Virus record (IMG/VR): IMGVR_UViG_3300007540_000013
Location: 1 to 64,000 of that record
Length of the DNA stretch: 64,000 nucleotides
Origin: a virus
Strand: one strand, 5' to 3'
Shown: positions 16,758 to 25,943 of the stretch, piece after piece
How positions within the stretch are numbered: position 1 is the stretch's first letter
How the letters are laid out: every line of letters starts with the position of its first letter
Notes under the pieces: model-generated
The model's database searches: none
What the model saw: the letters and a program-made list of their open reading frames with translations, nothing else
Told to the model about the DNA's origin: nothing
Translations under genes and position numbers: made by a program

Positions 16758-17725
16758 CACCAAGAGTATTTTTAGGACCGATGACAGTAAACACTGTCGA
16801 AGCTATCAAGCAGTTAAGCTTACCTATAGGGCTTATACCTTCTCGTCGTCAAGTAGAATATGACGGAGGGTATACTGGTTATACTACAAAAGAGCTTTAT
16901 GAATCTATCAACGATTCAGAAGTACTTCTTTGTCGTGATCATGCTGGACCGGGACAAGGTGCTAAAGAAGATGACGGTTATATCTCGTTAGTAGAGGATG
17001 TAAAGTACATGGATGTTATTCATATTGATCCTTGGAAGAAAGTATCAAGTATTGAAGACGGGATAGCTCAAACACTAGAACTAATACACTACTGCTTAAC
17101 TATTAATCCTTTCCAAAGATTCGAAGTAGGTACAGAGCAAGCTATTTACGAATACTCTGCTGAAGATCTAGATCATATTTTAAATAGACTTAAAGTAAAT
17201 TTAGGAGATAATTTCGATAACATCGAATACGCATGTGTTCAATCAGGTACAGGATTGGATCTTCCTGGTAGGAAAAATACTCGTAACTTCGATAGCACAA
17301 AACTCTCCGACTTCATATCAGTATGTAAACGTTACAACGTAAAGAGTAAAGAACATAACGGAGACTATTTAGTTGATAATTTTGGAATAGCTACTAGATT
17401 TAATTTAGGTTTAGATGCGATCAACATAGCTCCTGAATTAGGTCAGTTAGAGACAGAGTACTATCTTTACAAGATTGGATCTAATTTAGATCTATTCAAT
17501 AAGTTCTACGATATATGTTACAATAGTAAGAAGTGGGAGAAATGGATTACTCGCGAGATTAGCAAGCATGAGTTGATACTAACCTGCGGACATTATATTG
17601 TAAACACTCCTGAGTTTAAGCAAGAGATAAAAATAAACTTTCCAGAAGCAGATAAAGATATTCAAAATAATCTCAAACAACTTATAACTAAAATGTATAC
17701 TCAAGCTCATGGATCCAAGACCTAA
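16754..17725 (+). CDS. TIM-barrel aldolase-like protein (GatZ/KbaZ-like)
   Basis: 323 aa. The succession IGLIPSRRQVEYDGG, LCRDHAGPGQG, VIHIDPWKK and FEVGTEQAIYEY parallels the (phospho)aldolase helper family GatZ/KbaZ, where HLD and IGTE motifs line the barrel. I did not find the class II zinc triad clearly, so catalysis is uncertain. In this cassette it could make or break a sugar-phosphate (inference). Confidence 0.55.
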   Translation: MTPRVFLGPMTVNTVEAIKQLSLPIGLIPSRRQVEYDGGYTGYTTKELYESINDSEVLLCRDHAGPGQGAKEDDGYISLVEDVKYMDVIHIDPWKKVSSIEDGIAQTLELIHYCLTINPFQRFEVGTEQAIYEYSAEDLDHILNRLKVNLGDNFDNIEYACVQSGTGLDLPGRKNTRNFDSTKLSDFISVCKRYNVKSKEHNGDYLVDNFGIATRFNLGLDAINIAPELGQLETEYYLYKIGSNLDLFNKFYDICYNSKKWEKWITREISKHELILTCGHYIVNTPEFKQEIKINFPEADKDIQNNLKQLITKMYTQAHGSKT

Positions 17726-18068
17726 GACTTTAATAATAGATATCGACGGAACATTAGTCGAACATAGCAGACCGGACGATGCTGCTAATCCTAATATCAA
17801 GATGGTATTATTAGAGGGGACTATTAAAAAACTACTTGAATGGGAACGTCAAGGACATAGAATACTTCTCTTGACTGGTAGAAAAGAATCGATGAGAAAG
17901 GTAACTGAAGAACAGTTAAGTGAGTTAGGTATCTTCTACGATATGTTGATCATGGGTGTTGGTGGCGGAGGACGTTACCTTATCAACGATAATAAACCAG
18001 ACGGCCGCTTAGCAGCATTCGCAATTAATGTAAAGCGTAACGGCGGTATAAGTAACATTACTTTATGA
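17709..18068 (+). CDS. Small HAD-family phosphatase
   Basis: 119 aa. Motif I IIDIDGTLVE (D-x-D), motif II ILLLTGRKE, and a C-terminal NDNKPDGR segment. It lacks a cap domain, like KdsC/small sugar-phosphate phosphatases. Likely removes phosphate from a sugar precursor of the cassette. Overlaps the preceding gene by 17 bases. Confidence 0.8.
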   Translation: MDPRPKTLIIDIDGTLVEHSRPDDAANPNIKMVLLEGTIKKLLEWERQGHRILLLTGRKESMRKVTEEQLSELGIFYDMLIMGVGGGGRYLINDNKPDGRLAAFAINVKRNGGISNITL

Positions 18069-18856
18069 CAGATGTAGTATTTTGGATCGGAGTAAAGAGT
18101 AAAGATCCTTTATTAAGAGAGAAGCACGGCGATTTTAAGTACTTGGAGTATTCTAAAAAGACTTGGCAGTGGTGGTGTAAGAAGCATGGCGTACATTTTT
18201 TTGAGTATAGTACTCCTTCTTTACCTGATACCGGTACACATAAAGTTACTTGGCAACGCTGGTTTGATGTATTTGATCAACTAGAAGCTGCAAAGATAGA
18301 TTACCGGAAAGTACTTCTGACTGATGGAAGTATCATGGTAAGGTGGGATACTCCAAACTTCTTTGAAATGGTAACAGATGATCTACATGCATTCAGATCT
18401 TTAGAGAACATAAAATGGATTGATCAAGGAATAAAAGGGTACTCAGATTTATTCGATAATTATCCTTTTGATTTAAAAAAGTATATGACATGCGGCTTTC
18501 AGATCTTTACTGCAAAGCATAAACATTTCTTAAAAAGATTAAAGGACTTTTACTTTGATAACTTAGATGAAATTCTTAAATTACAGAAGAGTGTAAGTAG
18601 AGGTACTGACCAACCAGTCTATAATCATTTACTACAGATAGATGGAATAGAAGTTCAACAGACCTTACCTGAGTCTTTCTGGCTTATGCATATGAATAGA
18701 TTTGGATGGTTTGGACATAACTGGCAGTTAAAAGAAGACAATACTCCTTATTTTATAAAATACGGATACATATGGGTCTTCAGTGGATTTGATAGAAAGC
18801 AGCGAGAAAACTTGATGAAGCAGACTTGGGATTTAGTACAGAGTAAATATGAGTAA
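18065..18856 (+). CDS. Glycosyltransferase-like protein, degenerate metal motif
   Basis: 263 aa. It aligns by eye with its downstream neighbour: KVLLTDGSIMVRWDTPNFF here against QVLYVDADTIIHPNAPDIF there; then CGFQIFTAKHKHFL against SGVMVFNKKHKELF; then GTDQPVYNHL against GNDQPVLNYF. The D-x-D of the neighbour is replaced by TDGS, so it may be inactive or use another metal arrangement. Possibly a partner subunit. Confidence 0.65.
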   Translation: MTDVVFWIGVKSKDPLLREKHGDFKYLEYSKKTWQWWCKKHGVHFFEYSTPSLPDTGTHKVTWQRWFDVFDQLEAAKIDYRKVLLTDGSIMVRWDTPNFFEMVTDDLHAFRSLENIKWIDQGIKGYSDLFDNYPFDLKKYMTCGFQIFTAKHKHFLKRLKDFYFDNLDEILKLQKSVSRGTDQPVYNHLLQIDGIEVQQTLPESFWLMHMNRFGWFGHNWQLKEDNTPYFIKYGYIWVFSGFDRKQRENLMKQTWDLVQSKYE

Positions 18857-19589
18857 GAATATTATATTTTTAATTAACATCGTACACGACGATAGGAGTA
18901 AGAATCAAGGGTACGAATGGTCTATAAAGAGCTGGCGTAAGTATGCTGAGAAGTATGGGCATGAGGTCTTTGTACTAGACAAAACTTTATTCGAAGTATC
19001 TTATATGAAACCACAATGGTATAAGATGTACATATTAGACCTCTTAGAAGCGAATGAAGTTGAGTATGATCAGGTATTGTATGTAGATGCAGACACTATA
19101 ATACATCCTAACGCTCCAGATATATTTGACTATACTGAACATAAATTCTGTGCTGTACGAAATTACGGAGATATGGATTGGGTATTAAGGAGTATGGAAA
19201 ATTATTCTAAGTACATCTTCAACAATTTTAACTTTCCTTTTTATAAGTACTTTAACTCTGGAGTGATGGTATTCAATAAAAAACATAAAGAGTTATTTAA
19301 AAGTATTCAAAATTTCTATCATGCTAATAAAGACTCTATTATAAAAATGCAAAGCACATTTGGAGTAGGTAACGACCAGCCAGTCCTAAACTACTTTGTC
19401 AATAGAGATATTCCGGATGACTATAAAGTACTTCCTTATGAATGGAACATGCAAGACATGACAAGACTAGAAGTATTAACCGAAGACTATCTACATACTA
19501 GATACGGATACATTAGTCATTATAACGCTGGCGTTAAGCCAACTCCTGGGTACTGGATAGAGAAGACATACAGACATTTATACTCATGA
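18849..19589 (+). CDS. Glycosyltransferase with DAD motif (GT8-like)
   Basis: 246 aa. GT-A type: YDQVLYVDADTIIHPNAPDIF supplies the D-x-D metal site, followed by KYFNSGVMVFNKKH and GNDQPVLNYF, typical of GT8-like transferases. It overlaps its paralogue by eight bases. Probably cytoplasmic; donor and acceptor unknown. Confidence 0.75.
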   Translation: MSKNIIFLINIVHDDRSKNQGYEWSIKSWRKYAEKYGHEVFVLDKTLFEVSYMKPQWYKMYILDLLEANEVEYDQVLYVDADTIIHPNAPDIFDYTEHKFCAVRNYGDMDWVLRSMENYSKYIFNNFNFPFYKYFNSGVMVFNKKHKELFKSIQNFYHANKDSIIKMQSTFGVGNDQPVLNYFVNRDIPDDYKVLPYEWNMQDMTRLEVLTEDYLHTRYGYISHYNAGVKPTPGYWIEKTYRHLYS

Positions 19590-21073
19590 TAGTATCTCAC
19601 AAGCATAAGTTTATCTTTATTAAGACAAGGAAGACTGCCGGCTCAAGCCTTCAGGTTGCTCTAGCAGAACATTGCGGACCTGATGATATTATCACAGGCC
19701 AGTACAGATTAGGTGTTGACGATAACTCTCATTCAGCAGGACTAAATATGGATAAATTCTGCAGTACTCATCCGCATCCTGAATTAGCACAAGTAAAGTC
19801 ATTTTTAGGAGAAGAAGTTTGGAATAGTTACTTTAAGTTTGCTTTTGTTAGAAATCCTTTTGATATTGCAGTATCAAGGTATCATTGGGACTTAAAAGGA
19901 AAGATGGGCGTACAGGAGACATCTGTAGAAGGTTTCCAAGATTGGGTAAAGAGTGGTAAGTTATTCGATAAAGATAGAGCACATTTATATACTTCTACTA
20001 ACGGGTATGTTGATTTAGATTTTATAGGTTACTACGAAAACTTAGAAGAAGATTTAGATTACATATGTAACGCTATAGGGCTAGATACTCTAAGTCTACC
20101 AAAGCTTAAAAGCGGATACCGCGATAACTCCTCGTATAGTAATTTCTATAACGAAGATACTAAGCAACGCGTAATGCAATTCTATGCAGAAGATTTTAGA
20201 CTGTTTAGGTATAACTTCGAGAATAAAAATATATGTAAGCGTAGAAATATTCTAAGTGTAGGAGATAATTTTATTGAGAATGATAACATAAGTACTCCTT
20301 GTATAATTTATAGAGATAACGAATACAAGATGTACTTTAGTAACCATGAAGGTAGTGTAATAAAACTCGCCACTAGCTCAGCTTTAGAAGGACCTTGGCA
20401 GCAAAAAGGCGCTGTACTTTCCTTACAAGATACTCCTTGTGATACTCATATTGCAAGTCCTGAGGTAGTTGTAAAAGGAGGTAAGTACGTAATGTATTAC
20501 CACGGTGATCAAGATGACACTCAAGGAACTTTTATAGCTGAAAGCTCTAACGGTGTGGACTTTGTTAATACTACATCTAGACCGGTATGTAAATTTTACT
20601 TAAGAGTCTTTGAGTATAAGGGCGTGGAGTACGGTATTGCAAAAGATGGTAATAACGGAGCTATACTTTACAACATAACAGATAATTTTACTCCAATAGC
20701 AAATATACTTCCTAACGCTAGACATTGTCACGCATTAGTTAAAAAGGATAAGCTATATTTAACATATTCAACGATTGGTGATAGTCCGGAACATATTAGA
20801 CTCTGTACATTAGATCTAGGAGATACTTTTGAAGATTGGGAAGTAATCTCAGATGAAGCTTTAATCCTTCCGACTTATAAGCACGAAGGAGGTAACTTAC
20901 CTATCGTAAAAACACAACCAGGTTCATCGACTCGAAGATACGGACGACCAGTAGCTGAGTTAAGAGATCCTTTTATGTTTGAAGTTAACGGAAAAGTTCA
21001 TATATTATATGTTACAAGAGGTGAGAGTAGTATTGCTTACGCTCGCTGTATAAATTATTTTAATGAAGACTAA
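19586..21073 (+). CDS. Sulfotransferase / five-bladed beta-propeller fusion
   Basis: 495 aa. The N-terminal ~215 residues begin KFIFIKTRKTAGSSL, the PAPS 5'-phosphosulfate loop, and have FKFAFVRNPFDIAVSRYHW (3'-phosphate motif). After residue ~230 there are repeated blade elements (TPCIIYRDNEYKMYFS; SPEVVVKGGKYVMYYHG; HCHALVKKDKLYLTYS; LRDPFMFEVNGKVHILYV) like GH43/GH32-type propellers. A sulfotransferase attached to a sugar-binding or hydrolytic propeller is unusual. It suggests sulfation of a glycan recognised by the propeller (inference). Confidence 0.75.
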   Translation: MIVSHKHKFIFIKTRKTAGSSLQVALAEHCGPDDIITGQYRLGVDDNSHSAGLNMDKFCSTHPHPELAQVKSFLGEEVWNSYFKFAFVRNPFDIAVSRYHWDLKGKMGVQETSVEGFQDWVKSGKLFDKDRAHLYTSTNGYVDLDFIGYYENLEEDLDYICNAIGLDTLSLPKLKSGYRDNSSYSNFYNEDTKQRVMQFYAEDFRLFRYNFENKNICKRRNILSVGDNFIENDNISTPCIIYRDNEYKMYFSNHEGSVIKLATSSALEGPWQQKGAVLSLQDTPCDTHIASPEVVVKGGKYVMYYHGDQDDTQGTFIAESSNGVDFVNTTSRPVCKFYLRVFEYKGVEYGIAKDGNNGAILYNITDNFTPIANILPNARHCHALVKKDKLYLTYSTIGDSPEHIRLCTLDLGDTFEDWEVISDEALILPTYKHEGGNLPIVKTQPGSSTRRYGRPVAELRDPFMFEVNGKVHILYVTRGESSIAYARCINYFNED

Positions 21074-22010
21074 ATTTGCAATAGGTTGCTTAGCGCAATG
21101 GTATGAGATTGAGATATTATCTGAGTACATTGATACGTTAATCGCAGCAATAGATAGATACGGAAAAGAGAATGTACATATTGATTTAACTTTATGTACC
21201 AATCAAGAGTTAGAGCGCATTGAAGAAGAGAGTAAGATGTTAGACATCTTACATGACTTCTACATTCAGACAAATAAACTAAAAGGATATAACATACATA
21301 CAGTCATAACAGATAAGTTAATCACGATAGCAGATTACAGACGGACTTTTAACGAAACTTATTGCGATGATGTAGATGTACTGATGTGGGGTGAGACTGA
21401 TCTATTAGTCCCTCAACAAGCTTTTGAAGTACTAGACGGTCTTCATAAAGTAACTCCGACTCCTAAGTATGTCGCTACTTTTGGTATATGTAAGATGTGG
21501 GACGATACCTGGAAACCTTTAGAGCATCCAGACTTTACAGATAAACCTTTTATTGAGAATGATTATGATAATTGGTGGTCTTTAAAGTATACCATGACCG
21601 AAAAAGAGATGAACGCTATCAACTCTAAAACTACACAACCAGAAGTATTAACTTTACCTCGACATAAGTTTAACGGATGTGGTTTAGTAATATCTTCAGA
21701 GGTGATTAGGGCAGGAGTGAACATACCTAAGTCAGTATTCTTCGTACATGAAGATACTGCTTTTATGATAATGACTCAAAAGGTGTTAGGTAATATTCCA
21801 CAGTATGTTATACGTAATATATTAAACGTACACAATAGAAATCATCCTAGTAAGAGGATGTATATAAAAGGTGAAAGCGGCGACACTCTAAATCAAAAAA
21901 GACGAAGTAACGACTGGTATGTAAAAGCGAACAAGTACTCAGAAGAAAATTGTTACAATCTTTTTAATCCTAATTACAAATCAAAGACATGGAAGGACGT
22001 ATGGAGATAG
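21063..22010 (+). CDS. Putative glycosyltransferase (GT-A-like)
   Basis: 315 aa. Begins TKFAIGCLAQWYEIEILSEY; DVDVLMWGETDLLVPQQAFEVL may be the metal-binding segment, followed by NGCGLVISSEV and FVHEDTAFMIM. This order resembles other GT-A enzymes but no family signature is complete. Assigned largely from context in the cassette. Confidence 0.55.
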   Translation: MKTKFAIGCLAQWYEIEILSEYIDTLIAAIDRYGKENVHIDLTLCTNQELERIEEESKMLDILHDFYIQTNKLKGYNIHTVITDKLITIADYRRTFNETYCDDVDVLMWGETDLLVPQQAFEVLDGLHKVTPTPKYVATFGICKMWDDTWKPLEHPDFTDKPFIENDYDNWWSLKYTMTEKEMNAINSKTTQPEVLTLPRHKFNGCGLVISSEVIRAGVNIPKSVFFVHEDTAFMIMTQKVLGNIPQYVIRNILNVHNRNHPSKRMYIKGESGDTLNQKRRSNDWYVKANKYSEENCYNLFNPNYKSKTWKDVWR

Positions 22011-22900
22011 CATTCTTTACAGAGATGGGCTTTAATGGAAAAATTCCTCGTACTCATTCTAATATGAGAACAGAATTTGCTTGGATGGTAGCTTTAGATG
22101 CAGATCATTATAATCTTAATCAGACTCCTACTAAACAGTATGACTTAGGTATAGCTATAAACTCCAAGAATAATCCTGATCATGTTAACGTAGCTCAATA
22201 TAAGACTAAATGTAAGCAAGTAGCAGTAATGCAAGAAGGTCCGTTTTGGTACTTCCAGGACTACCCGCTAGCTAACCAGGTACACTATTTTAATAATCTT
22301 ACCTCAGCAGATATAGTATTAGTTCATAACGAACTTGATGCAAAATATTTTAAAGGATTAACAAATCATCCTGATGTACGGGTGCTTAGGTCCCTAATGA
22401 TTGAAGATCCGATTAAGGAAATAACTTCTATAGAGCAAAGAACCGGAGTGATGATAGGAGGTAATTTCAAGAGCTGGTACGGAGGTTTTGATTCTTTTAT
22501 GCTAGCAAAAAGCGTTACTGATGAAATATATTCTCCACAGATGGGTCGTCGTCAAGAAGGAGAAGAGCAATTAGGTATTCAACAACTACCTTATTTAGAA
22601 TGGAATCAATGGATATCAGAATTAAGTAAGAGGAAGATTGGTATTCATATGATGAGAACTCATGCAGCAGGCACCTTTGCTATGAACTGTGCGTACTTAG
22701 GTATACCTTGTATAGGTTACGAAGGACTAGACACTCAGAGAATATTACATCCCAACCTGACAGTGAAAGACGGAGACTTAGATACAGCAAGAAAATTAAT
22801 TAAGAAGTTGTATAACGACGAAGAATTTCTTATATTATGTAGTCAACAAGCAAGAGAGATGTATTCAAAGTATTATCACGAAAGTAAATTCACCTTATGA
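22001..22900 (+). CDS. Putative glycosyltransferase (GT-B-like)
   Basis: 299 aa from the ATG at 22001; an in-frame ATG at 21989 is four codons upstream. Starts MEIAFFTEMGFNGKIPR, has VAVMQEGPFWYFQDY, then a C-terminal half with KIGIHMMRTHAAGTFAMNCAYLGIPCIGYEG like the donor half of GT-B enzymes. Overlaps the previous gene by ten bases and the next by four. Confidence 0.6.
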   Translation: MEIAFFTEMGFNGKIPRTHSNMRTEFAWMVALDADHYNLNQTPTKQYDLGIAINSKNNPDHVNVAQYKTKCKQVAVMQEGPFWYFQDYPLANQVHYFNNLTSADIVLVHNELDAKYFKGLTNHPDVRVLRSLMIEDPIKEITSIEQRTGVMIGGNFKSWYGGFDSFMLAKSVTDEIYSPQMGRRQEGEEQLGIQQLPYLEWNQWISELSKRKIGIHMMRTHAAGTFAMNCAYLGIPCIGYEGLDTQRILHPNLTVKDGDLDTARKLIKKLYNDEEFLILCSQQAREMYSKYYHESKFTL

Positions 22901-23661
22901 AAATACAGTTTATCGTAGTAGGATGGCATATGAATCAGCCGTCCCTAATAGAAGGATTAGCTACTCTTCAAAAAAACAACCCCAAAACAGTAGATGTGTT
23001 TTGGTCTTGTCATCGTGAACCTACTCAAGAAATTCAAGAAAAATTTAAATGTAAACTTTTTCACAATGGCGGAGAAGAGTGCGGAGCTTACGATCAAGCA
23101 ATCGATTATTTAAATTTATCGGAAGATACTGTATGTTTTTTCTTGCATGATGATATTATAATAAAAGATTGGAATTTTATTAATGTCTGCATTGATTTAC
23201 TAAGCAAAGGAGCGAAAGTAGTAGGGAACTGTTTAGATTACCCTGATAATTTTGATCCGTTTAAGTCCTACGATACAGGTATTACAGAAGAGTTTGATGG
23301 AAAACAGTTTATAGATTACGTTAAACCGGAAAATCGCCACCTGTTCACTGAGCAGCTTTTTATTAAGAAAGTACGTCCATCTTTTATTTGTATGACATAT
23401 CAAAGTGTTGCACAAATAGGCGGATTTGAACCTAGAAAAGAGGCATTAATTCCCCCAACAGTTACTGATGGCAGAGTTCATTACCGTGGTTCAAAAGGAC
23501 TAGGAAAGTACGGTAATCTTTTCCCTGCTCTAGTATGCTATAAAATGAACAAGGTACTAGGCTCAAATAATATAGCCTATTTAAGTAATAGATATCTAGA
23601 TTCTCCCTTTGTATACGAACTAGGAAGAGGTGAATTCGATCCTAATAATCCTATGACATGA
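22897..23661 (+). CDS. Glycosyltransferase family 2-like
   Basis: 254 aa. It starts KIQFIVVGWHM, has EECGAYDQAIDYL and then CFFLHDDIIIKDW, where HDD takes the D-x-D position. QIGGFEPR follows, as in many GT2 enzymes. ATGA start overlap. Part of the cassette. Confidence 0.7.
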   Translation: MKIQFIVVGWHMNQPSLIEGLATLQKNNPKTVDVFWSCHREPTQEIQEKFKCKLFHNGGEECGAYDQAIDYLNLSEDTVCFFLHDDIIIKDWNFINVCIDLLSKGAKVVGNCLDYPDNFDPFKSYDTGITEEFDGKQFIDYVKPENRHLFTEQLFIKKVRPSFICMTYQSVAQIGGFEPRKEALIPPTVTDGRVHYRGSKGLGKYGNLFPALVCYKMNKVLGSNNIAYLSNRYLDSPFVYELGRGEFDPNNPMT

Positions 23662-23867
23662 AAAATTTAAAATCGACAGTAAACGATCAAGGTAAAAAAG
23701 TTACTCAAATTATACACTTTGTAGGTGGTTCAAAGCGTACCTATCATGGGATATTGCCGGAAAGTATAAAGCAAGGTCAATTCACTAAGATGAAATGTGC
23801 TGATGGTACTATGCTTATGATAAATGATGAGAATGTTTTATGTATTGAAATTTTTAAAGAAGATTAA
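23658..23867 (+). CDS. Small hypothetical protein
   Basis: 69 aa, likely a small beta-rich fold (VTQIIHFVGGSKRTYHGIL; MKCADGTMLMINDENVLCIEIF). It sits inside the glycan cassette with a four-base overlap upstream. No family recognised. Confidence 0.6.
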   Translation: MKNLKSTVNDQGKKVTQIIHFVGGSKRTYHGILPESIKQGQFTKMKCADGTMLMINDENVLCIEIFKED

Positions 23868-23868
23868 A

Positions 23869-25026
23869 ATGGAACTAAGAAAAGAAATGCTACCTGTATT
23901 AAGACCTGTAGGGGGTAAGGAAGAAATTGCAGCACTAACCGAAGTTATTGAAAGTGGTTGGTGGGGAAAAGGTCCAAAAGTAGCAGAATTTGAAAAAAAG
24001 TTTGCGGAACTAGTCGGAGCTAAGTACGCAATAGCAGTCACCAGTAACTCTCACGGTCAAGACCTGGTAATGAAAGCCTTAGATATCCGTGACGGAGACG
24101 TCATCAACCCATCTATTTCCTTTATGGCAACTGCAATGATCCCGTTGTGGCAGCCTAACATAACAACCAATGTAGTGGATGTAGACCCGTATACAATGTG
24201 TATTGATCCAGAGGATGTAAAGAGAGCTTTAACTCCGAATACTAAAGCTGTTATTGCTGTTAACCAAGCAGGGGTACCTGCTCCGATCGATAAAATTAGA
24301 GAGTTTTATGATGGGCTAATTATTGAAGATTGCGCCCACAGCTGTTACACCCCCGGTGCTGGAATGCAAGGAGATATTGCAATATGGTCTTTTCAAGCAG
24401 TTAAGACTATGCCTTGTGGAGACGGCGGTATGATCACACTAAACGACAAGGCACTCTACAACAAATTAAAAGAAATGACATGGTTTGGAGTATCCTCAAC
24501 ATATTCTCGTGTAGCAAAGAACGACAAGGACTCTGTTTCTGGAAAACCTGGTTACACCTGGGACTATGAAGTTGATAAGATAGGTTACAAATGTTACATG
24601 ATTGATATCAATGCTGCAATCTGTCTTGAACAAATGAAGAAGCTAGATACAATCTTGGATCATCGCCGTCTTATCCAGAAAGAATATAACTTGAAACTGC
24701 ATTCAATAGTAGAACGTCCTCCCCATACTGAGACAGTACAGTATTACTGCGCAAAAGTACCTATTGGAGATAGAGATGATCTAATCGACTACTTGGCAGA
24801 TAAGAATATACATACTTCTGTACATTTTAAACCTCTACACACATACGAAATTATTAAAAAACACTTAACACATCCGGATAGAGAACTTCCAGTAGCGGAT
24901 CTGGAATGGCAAAAATTAATATCCTTACCGGTACATCCCGGAATGAGTCAAGAAGATATCGATTACGTTGTGTACTGGGTGAATATGTACTTCGATACAA
25001 AGTACGGAATTGCAAAATATATTTGA
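23869..25026 (+). CDS. DegT/DnrJ/EryC1 sugar aminotransferase
   Basis: 385 aa from the ATG at 23869, which lies just after the previous stop; an upstream in-frame ATG would overlap that gene. PLP enzyme: VTSNSHGQDLVMKAL binds cofactor, LIIEDCAHSC holds the Asp/His pair, and WSFQAVKTMPCGDGGMI has the Schiff-base Lys (~177). These enzymes transfer an amino group to 3- or 4-keto nucleotide sugars or related compounds. The epimerase next door could supply the substrate. Confidence 0.9.
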   Translation: MELRKEMLPVLRPVGGKEEIAALTEVIESGWWGKGPKVAEFEKKFAELVGAKYAIAVTSNSHGQDLVMKALDIRDGDVINPSISFMATAMIPLWQPNITTNVVDVDPYTMCIDPEDVKRALTPNTKAVIAVNQAGVPAPIDKIREFYDGLIIEDCAHSCYTPGAGMQGDIAIWSFQAVKTMPCGDGGMITLNDKALYNKLKEMTWFGVSSTYSRVAKNDKDSVSGKPGYTWDYEVDKIGYKCYMIDINAAICLEQMKKLDTILDHRRLIQKEYNLKLHSIVERPPHTETVQYYCAKVPIGDRDDLIDYLADKNIHTSVHFKPLHTYEIIKKHLTHPDRELPVADLEWQKLISLPVHPGMSQEDIDYVVYWVNMYFDTKYGIAKYI

Positions 25027-25031
25027 TATAC

Positions 25032-25943
25032 ATGAAAGCATTAGTTACAGGCGGAGCAGGATTCATAGGCTCTAATATTGTAGATAAGTTATTAGAGAGG
25101 GGATATGAAGTTTCGATTATAGATGATCTATCTACAGGGAAGAGATCGAATTTAAATCCTAAAGCAAATCATTACGAAAAATCTTTACATAACACCTCAG
25201 TAGAAGAACTGACAGAGATATTAAAAGATCACGAAGTTGTATATCATACAGCAGCACTAGCACGAGTTCAGCCAAGTATTAAAGATCCGGTAAGGTATAA
25301 TGAAGCAAACGTAACTGCTATTGTACATCTTTTAACTGCTTGTGTCGAAGCAAAAGTTAAAAGAGTAGTGTATAGTGCTTCAAGCTCTGCTTACGGGAAT
25401 GCAAAAGTATTTCCTACCCCGGAGGATGCTCCAACAGATTCGTTATCACCGTACGGTCTACAAAAGTATATTGGAGAGTTATATTGTCGAATGTATAGTA
25501 AGGTTTACGATATTGATACTGTCTGTCTTCGCTACTTCAACATATACGGACCACGAATGAACTTCGAAGGAGCTTATAAGACAGTTATCGGAGTATTTGC
25601 AGAGCAAAAGAAACAAAGTCTCCCTTTAACTATAACGAATGACGGAACACAGAGGAGAGATTTTACTTACGTGAAAGATGTTGTGCGGGCTAATATATTA
25701 GCAGGAGAAAGTAAAGAGAAGTTTGTAGGTGAAGTTTTTAATATAGGAAATGGCGGCAACGTTAGCATCAACGAAGTAGCAGATATGATAGGAGGTACTA
25801 AGTCGTATGGCGAACAACGCTTAGAGCCTTTCGAAACCTTAGCAGACAATAGCAAAGCAAGAAGAGTACTTGGATGGACACCAGAGGGGGACTTAAGTGA
25901 CTTTATCGAGAATGATCTATGGAACTTAGACGAACTGAAATGA
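25032..25943 (+). CDS. NAD-dependent nucleotide-sugar epimerase (extended SDR)
   Basis: 303 aa from the ATG at 25032. Longer in-frame starts lack support, since the Rossmann motif TGGAGFIGSNI begins five residues after this Met. SASSSAYG and YGLQK (catalytic Tyr ~141, Lys ~145) complete the active site; RYFNIYGPR is family-typical. Probably 4-epimerises or dehydrates a UDP-sugar. It follows the aminotransferase by five bases. Confidence 0.9.
   Translation: MKALVTGGAGFIGSNIVDKLLERGYEVSIIDDLSTGKRSNLNPKANHYEKSLHNTSVEELTEILKDHEVVYHTAALARVQPSIKDPVRYNEANVTAIVHLLTACVEAKVKRVVYSASSSAYGNAKVFPTPEDAPTDSLSPYGLQKYIGELYCRMYSKVYDIDTVCLRYFNIYGPRMNFEGAYKTVIGVFAEQKKQSLPLTITNDGTQRRDFTYVKDVVRANILAGESKEKFVGEVFNIGNGGNVSINEVADMIGGTKSYGEQRLEPFETLADNSKARRVLGWTPEGDLSDFIENDLWNLDELK

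Noticed and set aside
24906-25031. Longer N-terminus for the epimerase
   Set aside because: It would overlap the aminotransferase, and the Rossmann motif starts right after the ATG at 25032.
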